Below, one piece after another: positions 1-8,446 of a stretch of DNA of 64,000 bases. The notes below the pieces were generated by a model. It had not been told where the DNA came from. It did no database searches and saw only the letters and a list, made by a program, of their open reading frames with translations. The DNA lies in contig NZ_FOPP01000001.1 in the NCBI RefSeq assembly GCF_900113525.1, forward strand, positions 186,001 to 250,000, written 5' to 3'. Origin of the DNA: Pedobacter insulae (GTDB lineage Bacteria > Bacteroidota > Bacteroidia > Sphingobacteriales > Sphingobacteriaceae). Within the stretch, counting starts at the first letter, position 1. Every line of letters begins with the position of its first letter. Both the position numbers and the translations under genes were made by a program.

Positions 1-86
1 TCCAGATTGGTCCAGAATATACATTTTACGAAAATTTAACTGAGCAGTCAGTTGATGAATTGATAGACAATTTACGCAAGAAATAA
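1..86 (+). CDS. nuoE: NADH-quinone oxidoreductase subunit E, C-terminal end (partial)
   Basis: Only the last 27 codons are inside the window, read from base 3 and ending in LTEQSVDELIDNLRKK before a TAA stop. The text fits the end of the NuoE thioredoxin-like [2Fe-2S] subunit, where a short helix follows an N-L-T segment. The stop overlaps the nuoF start by one base (TAATG), so the two are probably translationally coupled. The identification rests mainly on position immediately before nuoF, because the iron-sulfur ligands lie outside the window. Confidence 0.8.
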   Translation, partial: QIGPEYTFYENLTEQSVDELIDNLRKK

Positions 87-1453
87 TGTCACGTAAACTA
101 TTACTCGAACATATAAACGTACCTGGCATTAATACGCTGGAGGTATATCGCCAAAAGGGCGGTTACCGTGCTGTTGAAAAAGCGATTAAAACTTTAACAC
201 CGGATGAAGTGGTGGAAGAAGTAAAAAAATCGGGCTTGCGCGGTCGTGGCGGTGCTGGTTTTCCTACTGGAATGAAATGGAGTTTTTTGGCGAAGCCAGA
301 AGGGGTTGCGCGCTATTTGGTGTGTAATGCCGATGAATCGGAGCCAGGAACTTTCAAGGATAGATATTTAATGACCTACATTCCTCACGCATTAATTGAA
401 GGAATGATTGTGTCGAGTTTTGCCTTAGGCGCAAATACATCTTATATCTATGTACGTGGAGAGATGATGCCTCAAATCCGAATTCTGGAAAAAGCAATTG
501 CAGAGGCAAAGGCGGCTGGATTTTTAGGAAAGAACATTTTAGGATCAGGTTACGATTTAGAATTATATGTGCAGCCCGGTGGTGGAGCTTATATTTGTGG
601 TGAAGAAACAGCTTTATTAGAATCATTAGAAGGTAAAAGAGGTAATCCACGTATTAAGCCACCCTTCCCGGCAATTGCTGGATTATATGGTTGTCCAACC
701 GTAGTAAATAACGTAGAGTCGATTGCAGCTGTTGTTCCCATTATAAATGACGGAGGCGATGAATATGCGAAGATTGGTGTCGGTAGAAGTACAGGTACGA
801 AATTAATATCAGCTTCTGGAAACCTAGTGAAGCCGGGAGTTTATGAGATTGAATTGGGGCTCCCAGTAGAGGAGTTTATCTATTCTGATGAATATTGTGG
901 TGGCATTGCAAATGGTAAGAGGTTAAAGGCTACGGTGGCTGGCGGATCTTCGGTTCCAATCTTACCTGCAAATCTTACTTTAAAATACGCTAATGGCGAA
1001 CCGCGGCTAATGAGTTATGAGTCGCTTGCTGAAGGAGGTTTTGCTACAGGAACGATGTTGGGGTCTGGCGGTTTTATCGCATTTGATGAAGATCAATGTA
1101 TCGTAAGAAACACTTGGAACTTCTCTCGCTTTTATCATCACGAAAGTTGTGGGCAATGTTCACCTTGTAGAGAGGGAACAGGATGGTTGGAAAAAGTATT
1201 ACATAGATTAGAATACGGACACGGAAAAATGAGTGATATTGACTTGTTGGTTGACGTGTCGAGGAAGATAGAAGGAAATACAATCTGCCCACTAGGTGAC
1301 GCGGCGGCATGGCCTGTTGCTAGTGCTGTAAGACATTTTAGAGATGAGTTTGAATGGCATGTTAAAGAGCCGGTTAAATGCTTATCCAGCAATTACGGAC
1401 TAGCGAATTATGCAGTTCCTATAGAGAAACAAGCAGTAGCAGAAGAGAAATAA
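86..1453 (+). CDS. nuoF: NADH-quinone oxidoreductase subunit F (NADH/FMN-binding)
   Basis: This 455-residue subunit of the complex I electron-input module oxidises NADH through FMN and passes electrons to iron-sulfur cluster N3. The glycine-rich nucleotide/FMN segment GLRGRGGAGFPTG lies at about residues 50-62, a second glycine-rich stretch PGGGAYICGEETAL follows, and the N3 ligands are visible as C355-x2-C358-x2-C361 and C401. Length is normal for the family. The start overlaps the nuoE stop by one base. It sits in the nuoE-N order expected for a complete complex I operon. Confidence 0.97.
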   Translation: MSRKLLLEHINVPGINTLEVYRQKGGYRAVEKAIKTLTPDEVVEEVKKSGLRGRGGAGFPTGMKWSFLAKPEGVARYLVCNADESEPGTFKDRYLMTYIPHALIEGMIVSSFALGANTSYIYVRGEMMPQIRILEKAIAEAKAAGFLGKNILGSGYDLELYVQPGGGAYICGEETALLESLEGKRGNPRIKPPFPAIAGLYGCPTVVNNVESIAAVVPIINDGGDEYAKIGVGRSTGTKLISASGNLVKPGVYEIELGLPVEEFIYSDEYCGGIANGKRLKATVAGGSSVPILPANLTLKYANGEPRLMSYESLAEGGFATGTMLGSGGFIAFDEDQCIVRNTWNFSRFYHHESCGQCSPCREGTGWLEKVLHRLEYGHGKMSDIDLLVDVSRKIEGNTICPLGDAAAWPVASAVRHFRDEFEWHVKEPVKCLSSNYGLANYAVPIEKQAVAEEK

Positions 1454-1455
1454 GA

Positions 1456-1476
1456 TTGCTTCGTGCCTCGCAATGA
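1456..1476. repeat. Half-copy of the palindromic intergenic repeat
   Basis: This 21-base stretch, starting three bases after the nuoF stop, matches the right arm of the inverted repeat at 4124-4145 with a single mismatch (G for T in the centre). No partner arm is present here, so it cannot fold as the nuoI-nuoJ copy can. It looks like a remnant or solo half of a dispersed repeat. Confidence 0.7.
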
Positions 1477-1505
1477 TGGCTGAAGTATAAAATAACTGAT
1501 TAACA

Positions 1506-2516
1506 ATGGATAATTTGGTTAAGGTAACGATAGATGGGATTACGGTAGAAGTAGCGCCCGGAACAAGTATTCTTAATGCTGCAAGGCAAATAGGAGGTGA
1601 TATTGTACCTCCTGCTATGTGCTATTACTCGAAATTAGAAGGTAGTGGCGGTAAATGCCGTACCTGTATTGTGAAAGTAAGCAAAGGTTCTGAGAAAGAT
1701 CCTCGTCCTATGCCAAAGTTGGTTGCTTCTTGCCGTACTACGGTAATGGATGGAATGGAGGTTCAGAATATCACTTCTCCAGAAGTATTGGAAGCTAGAA
1801 GTGGTGTAGTAGAGATGTTATTGATCAACCATCCCTTAGATTGTCCAGTGTGCGATCAGGCAGGGGAATGTGATTTGCAGAATTTAGGTTATGAGCATGG
1901 ATTGCAAAAAACGAGATACGAATTTGAACGTCGGACATTTGATAGAATAGATATTGGTGATAAAATTCAATTGCATATGAACAGATGCATTTTATGTTAT
2001 CGCTGTGTGTTTACTGCTGATCAGATTACCGATAAACGTGTTCATGGCATATTAAATCGCGGGGATCACTCTGAAATTTCTACCTATATCCAAGCGGCAG
2101 TAGACAATGACTTTTCTGGAAATGTAATTGATGTTTGTCCGGTTGGGGCTTTAACCGATCGTACTTTTAGGTTTAAAAATAGGGTATGGTTTACCAAGCC
2201 TGTTGATGCGCATAGAAATTGCGACCACGAAAAGTGTACTGGTAAAGTAACATTATGGTACAAAGGTGCTGATGTTTTACGGGTTACCGCTAGAAAGGAT
2301 CAATTTGGAGAAGTAGAATCATTTATCTGTAATACCTGTCGTTTTGATAAGAAAGCAACTTCAGATTGGGTCATTGAACAACCTACCCACGTCTCCGATA
2401 CTTCTGTTATTTCTTCAAATCATTACGAAACGTTTAAACCATTGCCTGTTATAAAAGAAAATTTAGCTTTACAAGAAGCCAATAAAGTTGAACTTGAAAA
2501 AACCGAAAAATTCTAA
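1506..2516 (+). CDS. nuoG: NADH-quinone oxidoreductase subunit G, short form
   Basis: This 336-residue protein carries electrons from NuoF towards the quinone site through a chain of clusters. A [2Fe-2S] ferredoxin fold comes first (C39, C51, C54, C76). The His-Cys3 N5 site follows (H109, C113, C116, C122), then a [4Fe-4S] site (C161, C164, C167, C211). A last cysteine set (C239, C244, C275, C278) resembles the Fe4S4 segment that opens the molybdopterin-type region. The protein stops soon after it, so the large molybdopterin-like domain of E. coli-type NuoG (about 900 residues) is absent. A short NuoG is usual in Bacteroidota as far as I know, so I read this as natural and not as a truncation. 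Its stop overlaps nuoH by one base. Confidence 0.94.
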   Translation: MDNLVKVTIDGITVEVAPGTSILNAARQIGGDIVPPAMCYYSKLEGSGGKCRTCIVKVSKGSEKDPRPMPKLVASCRTTVMDGMEVQNITSPEVLEARSGVVEMLLINHPLDCPVCDQAGECDLQNLGYEHGLQKTRYEFERRTFDRIDIGDKIQLHMNRCILCYRCVFTADQITDKRVHGILNRGDHSEISTYIQAAVDNDFSGNVIDVCPVGALTDRTFRFKNRVWFTKPVDAHRNCDHEKCTGKVTLWYKGADVLRVTARKDQFGEVESFICNTCRFDKKATSDWVIEQPTHVSDTSVISSNHYETFKPLPVIKENLALQEANKVELEKTEKF

Positions 2517-3553
2517 TGGATATTAACTTTATAATAGAGAAATTTTTACTGGTTACAATTTTGTTTGCCATAAGCTTGCTCATTGCCATGTATTCTACTT
2601 ATGCAGAACGGAAAGTAGCGGCATTTTTACAAGATAGGTTAGGCCCGGATAGAGCTGGTCCATTTGGGATTTTGCAGCCTTTGGCTGATGGTATCAAAAT
2701 GTTTATGAAGGAAGAAATCGTTCCCTCAAATGCAAGTAAATGGTTATTCATGGTTGGACCTGGTTTGGCGATGCTTTGTGCCTGTATTGGTACAGCAGTT
2801 ATTCCTTGGGGACAAGACCTGAATGTAGGAGGTAGAATTATTCCACTACAGGTTACCGATATTAACGTAGGCGTACTTTATTTGTTTGGTGTGGTGTCTT
2901 TGGGAGTATACGGTGTCATGATTGGGGGCTGGGCATCCAACAATAAATACTCCTTATTAAGCGCTATTAGAGCGGCTTCTCAGAATATTAGTTATGAAGT
3001 TGCAATGGGTTTATCAATCATTGCGCTCTTGCTGGTAACAAACACACTAAGTTTAAAAGAAATCGTAGCTCAGCAACATGGCTGGCATTGGAATGTTATC
3101 TATCAGCCTTTGGGCTTTATCATTTTCATGATTTGTTCATTTGCTGAAACAAATCGCGCGCCATTTGATTTGCCGGAATGTGAAACTGAGCTTATCGGTG
3201 GCTATCATACCGAGTATTCATCGATGAAGTTAGGCTTTTACCTGTTCGCTGAGTATATCAATATGTTTGTTTCTTCGGCTGTGATGGCAACGCTTTATTT
3301 TGGCGGTTATAACTATCCTGGTATGGATTGGGTGGCTACTCAAGTTGGACCTGTTGCAGCACCTTTAATTGGAACTGCTGTGTTGTTTTTGAAGATATTT
3401 ATGTTCATCTTTTTCTTTATGTGGGTACGTTGGACCATTCCTCGTTTCCGTTATGATCAATTGATGAATTTAGGCTGGAAAGGATTGATACCGCTAGCTA
3501 TTGCCAATATTATTATTACGGGTATAGTTATCGCTGTTGTAAATAAGTTTTAA
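2516..3553 (+). CDS. nuoH: NADH-quinone oxidoreductase subunit H
   Basis: A 345-residue polytopic membrane protein that forms the quinone-binding junction between the peripheral arm and the membrane arm of complex I. Family signatures are AERKVAAFLQDRLGPDRAGPFGILQPLADGIK-type text near residues 29-60 and AETNRAPFDLPECETEL around residue 210, whose acidic residues line the quinone cavity. About eight hydrophobic segments are visible. The start overlaps the nuoG stop (TAATG). Confidence 0.97.
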   Translation: MDINFIIEKFLLVTILFAISLLIAMYSTYAERKVAAFLQDRLGPDRAGPFGILQPLADGIKMFMKEEIVPSNASKWLFMVGPGLAMLCACIGTAVIPWGQDLNVGGRIIPLQVTDINVGVLYLFGVVSLGVYGVMIGGWASNNKYSLLSAIRAASQNISYEVAMGLSIIALLLVTNTLSLKEIVAQQHGWHWNVIYQPLGFIIFMICSFAETNRAPFDLPECETELIGGYHTEYSSMKLGFYLFAEYINMFVSSAVMATLYFGGYNYPGMDWVATQVGPVAAPLIGTAVLFLKIFMFIFFFMWVRWTIPRFRYDQLMNLGWKGLIPLAIANIIITGIVIAVVNKF

Positions 3554-3562
3554 GAAGGAGAT

Positions 3563-4063
3563 ATGGAATCGTTAAGTAATAAGAAAAAAGTACTGGAACA
3601 AAAACCACTTAATCTTGCTGAACGCATGTATTTGCCAGCAATTGTAAAAGGTTTAGGTACTACCATGAGCCACTTTTTCAAGAAAAGTTCTACAATTAAG
3701 TATCCTGAACAGGAAAGGGAATTTTCGATAAACTGGAGAGGAATGCACTCTTTAAAAAGAGATGAAGAAGGAAGAGAGCGCTGTACAGCCTGTGGACTGT
3801 GCGCATTGTCTTGTCCGGCAGAAGCCATTACAATGATTGCTGCCGAGCGTAAGGCTGAAGAAAAGGATCTATATCGTGAAGAAAAATATGCAGCAGTTTA
3901 TGAAATTAATATGTTGCGTTGCATTTTTTGCGGACTTTGTGAGGAAGCCTGCCCTAAAGAAGCTATTTACCTAGATGGACCCATTGTGCCATCTGATTAT
4001 TTGCGTAAGGACTTTATTTACGGTAAAGATAAATTAGTAGAAGCCCCATTGGAGGCAAAATAA
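3563..4063 (+). CDS. nuoI: NADH-quinone oxidoreductase subunit I (two [4Fe-4S])
   Basis: This 166-residue ferredoxin-like subunit holds clusters N6a and N6b that deliver electrons to N2. Two ferredoxin motifs are present: C74-x2-C77-x2-C80-x3-C84-P and C120-x2-C123-x2-C126-x3-C130-P. An N-terminal stretch (about residues 20-45) likely rests on NuoH. A purine-rich AAGGAG lies only two bases before the ATG, closer than a usual ribosome site. The gene ends just before the repeat-containing gap that separates it from nuoJ. Confidence 0.97.
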   Translation: MESLSNKKKVLEQKPLNLAERMYLPAIVKGLGTTMSHFFKKSSTIKYPEQEREFSINWRGMHSLKRDEEGRERCTACGLCALSCPAEAITMIAAERKAEEKDLYREEKYAAVYEINMLRCIFCGLCEEACPKEAIYLDGPIVPSDYLRKDFIYGKDKLVEAPLEAK

Positions 4064-4074
4064 CAATAAAGCAC

Positions 4075-4145
4075 GTCATTGCGAGGAACGAAGCAACCCT
4101 AAGCAATTGACTTAACAATGAGATTGCTTCGTTCCTCGCAATGAC
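4075..4145. repeat. Palindromic repeat element between nuoI and nuoJ
   Basis: Two perfectly complementary 22-base arms (4075-4096 and 4124-4145) flank a 27-base loop. The arms contain TTGCGAGGAACGAAGCAA and its complement. The transcript would form a very stable hairpin in the middle of the operon, with no T-run after it, so it does not look like an intrinsic terminator. A one-mismatch half-copy lies at 1456-1476. From memory, repeats with this CATTGCGAGGAACGAAGCAAT core are scattered through many Bacteroidota genomes as dispersed intergenic elements; no copy number was measured here. Confidence 0.85.
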
Positions 4146-4196
4146 CTAGGCTCCGTGCCGCTCAACGACGAGGCTAACAACTAAAACAATAAATTA

Positions 4197-4703
4197 ATGG
4201 GTACATCAGTATTCTATTTTGTAGCAACACTAAGCATCATTTTTTCGCTGATGGTGATCTTTTCGAAGAACCCAATTCATAGCGTTTTATATTTGATCCT
4301 AACCTTTTTTACTTTTACGGTACACTACGTGCTTTTGAATGCGCAGTTTTTAGCTGTGGTTAATTTTATCGTATATATGGGTGCAATCATGGTGTTGTTC
4401 CTGTTTGTACTCATGCTATTAAACCTCAATAAGGAAAACGAGCCTAACAAATCCAGTTTGGTGAAAATACTTGGGGTAATTGCTGGGGGTTGCTTAATTG
4501 TAACACTGGTAGGTTCGTTAAAAGCAGTTTCAATTAATACACCTCTAGTGCTCCAAAATCCAAATCTAGGCTTGGTGAAAAATCTTGGTAAAGAATTATT
4601 TGGACCATTTATGTTGCCGTTTGAACTGTCGTCTATTTTGCTGCTTACAGCCATGGTTGGTGCAGTGTTATTAACAAAGAAGGAGGAAAAAGCAAATGGA
4701 TAA
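4197..4703 (+). CDS. nuoJ: NADH-quinone oxidoreductase subunit J
   Basis: A 168-residue membrane subunit with five predicted helices, part of the proton-pumping arm. The conserved TM3 stretch NFIVYMGAIMVLFLFVLML (about residues 56-74) is the family hallmark and takes part in coupling quinone reduction to proton movement. It follows a 133-bp gap that contains the palindromic repeat and overlaps nuoK by 8 bases at its 3' end. Confidence 0.95.
   Translation: MGTSVFYFVATLSIIFSLMVIFSKNPIHSVLYLILTFFTFTVHYVLLNAQFLAVVNFIVYMGAIMVLFLFVLMLLNLNKENEPNKSSLVKILGVIAGGCLIVTLVGSLKAVSINTPLVLQNPNLGLVKNLGKELFGPFMLPFELSSILLLTAMVGAVLLTKKEEKANG
4681..4686 (+). promoter_or_regulatory. Strong Shine-Dalgarno for nuoK
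   Basis: AGGAGG sits inside the last codons of nuoJ, nine bases before the nuoK ATG at 4696. Such canonical sites are uncommon in Bacteroidota, so this one fixes the nuoK start and may support re-initiation across the nuoJ-nuoK overlap. Confidence 0.65.
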
Positions 4704-5025
4704 TTTAACGCAAACTTTGCAAGCCGTTCCACTTAACCATTATATCTGGTTGAGCGCTATCATATTTACCATCGGTGTAATTGGAGTGTTAACCAGAAGA
4801 AATGCGATTGTGATTTTTATGTCGGTAGAGTTAATGCTTAACGCGGTTAATCTATTGCTTACAGCATTCTCGGTACATCATAATGATCCATCCGGACAAG
4901 TATTTGTGTTTTTTATTATGGCGTTGGCGGCCGCTGAGGTAGCTGTTGGCTTAAGTATTATCGTAATGGTTTACAGAAATACACAATCGATAGATATTAA
5001 TGTTTTAAATCGCCTTAAGTGGTAA
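4696..5025 (+). CDS. nuoK: NADH-quinone oxidoreductase subunit K
   Basis: This 109-residue protein has three membrane helices and belongs to the MrpC/NuoK group of the antiporter-like membrane arm. Two membrane glutamates, E45 (SVELMLNAVNL) and E81 (AAAEVAVGLSI), are 36 residues apart, the same spacing as the essential E36/E72 pair of E. coli NuoK. The start overlaps nuoJ by 8 bases and has a strong AGGAGG upstream. Confidence 0.97.
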   Translation: MDNLTQTLQAVPLNHYIWLSAIIFTIGVIGVLTRRNAIVIFMSVELMLNAVNLLLTAFSVHHNDPSGQVFVFFIMALAAAEVAVGLSIIVMVYRNTQSIDINVLNRLKW

Positions 5026-5036
5026 GTATATAGAAG

Positions 5037-6938
5037 ATGATAAATAGTTTACTTTGGTTAATTCCCTTACTTCCGCTTTTAGGCTTTGTAATTAATGGCT
5101 TAGGCAGAAATACATTAAGCAAGAGCCTAATTGGTATAATTGGTAGCGGTGTTATTTTAGCTTCTTTTACCTTAAGCATTGCCATGTTTTTTGAATTAGG
5201 CGCTGGTTCTGAGAAGCAATTTACGGTTGACCTTTTCGACTGGATCAGTGCTGGTAATTTGCATATACCTCTTTCATTCCTATATGATCCGCTGAGTTCG
5301 ATCATGTTATTGATCATTACTGGTGTAGGTTTCCTGATACACATTTATTCAATTGGCTATATGCACGAGGATGCTGGTTTTGGTAAATTTTTCAGCTACT
5401 TGAACCTATTCATTTTCTTCATGTTGATTTTGGTTCTAGGATCAAACTATATTGTAATGTTTATTGGTTGGGAAGGCGTAGGTTTATGCTCCTACCTGTT
5501 AATTGGCTTTTGGTATACCAATGGCAATTATGCGAGTGCAGCTAAAAAGGCTTTTGTAATGAATAGAATTGGAGACTTAGGTTTCCTTTTAGGGGTGTTT
5601 TTAATATTTATGACATTCGGTAGTGTAGAATTTGCAAAGGTATTCCCACAGGCAGCAGGCATGATGCCGGGCACAGCAACAATTACTTTTATAACTTTAT
5701 TGCTTTTTGTCGGCGCTTGTGGTAAATCCGCACAGCTTCCACTATTTACCTGGCTACCTGATGCGATGGCGGGCCCTACCCCAGTCTCGGCCTTAATACA
5801 TGCCGCAACGATGGTTACCGCAGGTATTTACATGATCGCACGTTCAAGTATTTTATTTGATCTAGCTCCTCATACGCAGGATGTAATTGCCATCATCGGT
5901 ACTGCTACAGCTTTAATCGCAGCAATCATTGCCTTAACACAAACAGATATTAAAAAAGTATTAGCCTATTCAACTGTGTCTCAACTTGGCTATATGTTTT
6001 TGGGCCTAGGAGTTGGAGCTTATACTGGATCATTCTTCCACGTAATAACGCACGCGTTCTTTAAAGCATTACTGTTTTTAGGTGCGGGTTCCGTTATTCA
6101 TGCAATGCACCACGAACAAGATATGCGTCACATGGGCGGATTAAAATCCAAACTCAAAATTACTTTTGCTACGATGATGATTGGTACGATTGCAATTGCA
6201 GGTTTACCACCATTTTCAGGCTTCTTCTCTAAAGACGAGATTTTAGCCCATGCTTTTGAAAACCATAAAGTATTATGGGCCATCGGTCTATTTACCGCAT
6301 TCTTAACAGCTTTTTACATGTTCAGAATGATGTATCTAACTTTCTTCGGAAAATATCGTGGAACACATCATGCTGAAAGTCATATTCATGAAAGTCCTAA
6401 GACCATGACTTTCCCGCTGATCGTGTTAGCGATTTTAGCCGCAATTGGCGGCTTGATTAATATTCCTCATGTTTTTGGTGGAAACGCATGGTTAGGCCAT
6501 TGGTTAGCTGGAGCAGGAATTGCGCAGCATGAGTTAAGCTTGGATCATACAACAGAATTTGCTTTAATGGGCGTGTCTGTATTAGCTGCTTTGTCGGCAA
6601 CAGTTTACGCCTATACGAAGTATGTAAAAAATGCACATGTACCAGTTGCAGATGAAGGTAAACGTTCTATCCTGGCTAAAATTTCTTACAATAAGTTTTA
6701 CCTGGATGAGATTTATGATATGATCATAAGAAAACCTTTAGATGCCTTTTCTGGATTTTTCTATCGTATAATCGATAAGAAATTAATTGATGGTTTAGTA
6801 AATGGTTTAGGCTGGACAGCCAATGAAGGCAGTAAGGGATTACGGTTACTGCAGTCGGGTAATGTTGGTTTTTATATTTTTATGATGGTATTCGGTATCG
6901 TCGCGCTGTTATTGTATACTTATTTATCTATCGCTTAA
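5037..6938 (+). CDS. nuoL: NADH-quinone oxidoreductase subunit L
   Basis: The distal proton-pumping subunit, 633 residues, with 14-16 hydrophobic segments and a C-terminal amphipathic/transmembrane extension. Signatures include FIGWEGVGLCSYLLIGFWY (about residues 142-160), KSAQLPLFTWLPDAMAGPTPVSALIHAATMV-type text near 230-260, and the discontinuous-helix region STVSQLGYMFLGLG. The lysine and glutamate residues of the pumping channel are in place. It begins 11 bases after nuoK. Confidence 0.97.
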   Translation: MINSLLWLIPLLPLLGFVINGLGRNTLSKSLIGIIGSGVILASFTLSIAMFFELGAGSEKQFTVDLFDWISAGNLHIPLSFLYDPLSSIMLLIITGVGFLIHIYSIGYMHEDAGFGKFFSYLNLFIFFMLILVLGSNYIVMFIGWEGVGLCSYLLIGFWYTNGNYASAAKKAFVMNRIGDLGFLLGVFLIFMTFGSVEFAKVFPQAAGMMPGTATITFITLLLFVGACGKSAQLPLFTWLPDAMAGPTPVSALIHAATMVTAGIYMIARSSILFDLAPHTQDVIAIIGTATALIAAIIALTQTDIKKVLAYSTVSQLGYMFLGLGVGAYTGSFFHVITHAFFKALLFLGAGSVIHAMHHEQDMRHMGGLKSKLKITFATMMIGTIAIAGLPPFSGFFSKDEILAHAFENHKVLWAIGLFTAFLTAFYMFRMMYLTFFGKYRGTHHAESHIHESPKTMTFPLIVLAILAAIGGLINIPHVFGGNAWLGHWLAGAGIAQHELSLDHTTEFALMGVSVLAALSATVYAYTKYVKNAHVPVADEGKRSILAKISYNKFYLDEIYDMIIRKPLDAFSGFFYRIIDKKLIDGLVNGLGWTANEGSKGLRLLQSGNVGFYIFMMVFGIVALLLYTYLSIA

Positions 6939-6957
6939 TTCGGTTCAACATATATAA

Positions 6958-8442
6958 ATGGAACTTTTAATACTCATATTTCTCCCATTAGTTGGCGCCC
7001 TTATTACCGCTGCTATTGCAAAGCAAAATGCATCTAAGACGATTGCGTTAGCATTTTCTATCCTTACGCTAGCAGCAACTATTAGTGTCTTATGCAAATT
7101 TACACCCGACGCAAGTATGCAGTTCGTGGTAAACTACCCATGGATACAGCAATTAGGAATTAATTTCCATGCCGGTATAGACGGGATCAGCATCATTACG
7201 ATTATCTTAACCAATATACTGGTGCCTTTAATTGTCTTATCTACTTTTAAGCATGTCTATAAAAACGCTAACGCTTTTTATGCGCTGATTTTATTTATGC
7301 AAAGCGGTTTGCTTTTAGTTTTTACGGCATTAGATGGTTTTTTATTCTACATTGGGTGGGAAGCAGCGCTAATTCCGATCTACTTTATCTGTGCCATGTG
7401 GGGCGGAAAAGACAGGATTAAAATAAACATGAAGTTTTTTGTATATACCATTGCAGGATCTCTTTTCATGTTATTGGGCATTATTTATTTGTACCTTCAA
7501 AATCCAGCAAATAATTTCGATATCAATGCATTTTATGCGTTAAACTTGGATAGCCATCAACAAGGCTGGGTATTTTGGGCATTTTTTATTGCTTTTGCTA
7601 TTAAAATGCCAATATTTCCATTCCACACTTGGCAGCCTGATACTTATACGGCAGCTCCAGCACCCGGCACAATGTTGTTATCGGGTATCATGTTAAAAAT
7701 GGGTATTTATGGAGTAATTAGATGGCTATTACCTGTGGTACCTCAAGGGGTTCAAGACTGGGCTTACCTTGCAATGATTTTATCGATCATCGGTATTATT
7801 TATGCCTCGGTTATTGCTTTCACCCAAAAGGATGCAAAAAGATTAGTGGCTTATTCTTCTATCGCTCACGTAGGTTTGATCGCCGCAGGCATATTTGCTT
7901 CTTATAGTTTAGGTAGTGGGGGTATACAAGGCCTTCAAGGAGTGATGGTTCAAATGTTAAGTCACGGTATCAATGTGGTAGGCTTATTCTTCGTATTGGA
8001 TATTATCTCATCGCGCCTTCATACCAATAAGATTGAAGAATTAGGAGGCTTGGCAAAAGTTGCACCTCAATTAGCTATTACCTTTCTGATTATTGTTTTG
8101 GGCACAGTAGCCTTACCGGGAACAAACGGCTTTATTGGTGAATTCTTATTACTATTTAGTGTCTATAACTACAACGCATGGATGGGAGCAATTGCTGGTC
8201 TAACAATCATTCTTGGAGCTGTTTACATGTTTAGAATGTATCAAAAAGTAATGTTGGGGACTACCAACGATTTAACAATTACCTTTACCGATATTAAGGG
8301 AACAGAAAAGATTGTGCTTTATACTATCTGTGTTTTGATTATTGTGATGGGGGTTTATCCTAAAGCAGTATTACAGTTATCAGAAGCATCGGTACAACAT
8401 TTATTGGAACAAGTAAATCAAAAATTAACAGGGTTAAACTAA
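6958..8442 (+). CDS. nuoM: NADH-quinone oxidoreductase subunit M
   Basis: A 494-residue antiporter-like subunit of the membrane arm. The channel glutamate lies in FYIGWEAALIPIYFICAMWGG (about 130-150), and the motifs KMPIFPFHTWQPDTYTAAPAPGT and AYSSIAHVGLIAAGIFA are typical of NuoM. The length is normal. It lies between nuoL (19-bp gap) and nuoN (4-bp gap). Confidence 0.97.
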   Translation: MELLILIFLPLVGALITAAIAKQNASKTIALAFSILTLAATISVLCKFTPDASMQFVVNYPWIQQLGINFHAGIDGISIITIILTNILVPLIVLSTFKHVYKNANAFYALILFMQSGLLLVFTALDGFLFYIGWEAALIPIYFICAMWGGKDRIKINMKFFVYTIAGSLFMLLGIIYLYLQNPANNFDINAFYALNLDSHQQGWVFWAFFIAFAIKMPIFPFHTWQPDTYTAAPAPGTMLLSGIMLKMGIYGVIRWLLPVVPQGVQDWAYLAMILSIIGIIYASVIAFTQKDAKRLVAYSSIAHVGLIAAGIFASYSLGSGGIQGLQGVMVQMLSHGINVVGLFFVLDIISSRLHTNKIEELGGLAKVAPQLAITFLIIVLGTVALPGTNGFIGEFLLLFSVYNYNAWMGAIAGLTIILGAVYMFRMYQKVMLGTTNDLTITFTDIKGTEKIVLYTICVLIIVMGVYPKAVLQLSEASVQHLLEQVNQKLTGLN

Positions 8443-8446
8443 ACAG

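Noticed and set aside
1506..2516. Possible truncation of NuoG
   Set aside because: The missing molybdopterin-like domain is the usual state in this phylum as far as I know, and the stop is coupled to nuoH by TAATG, so the gene is intact.
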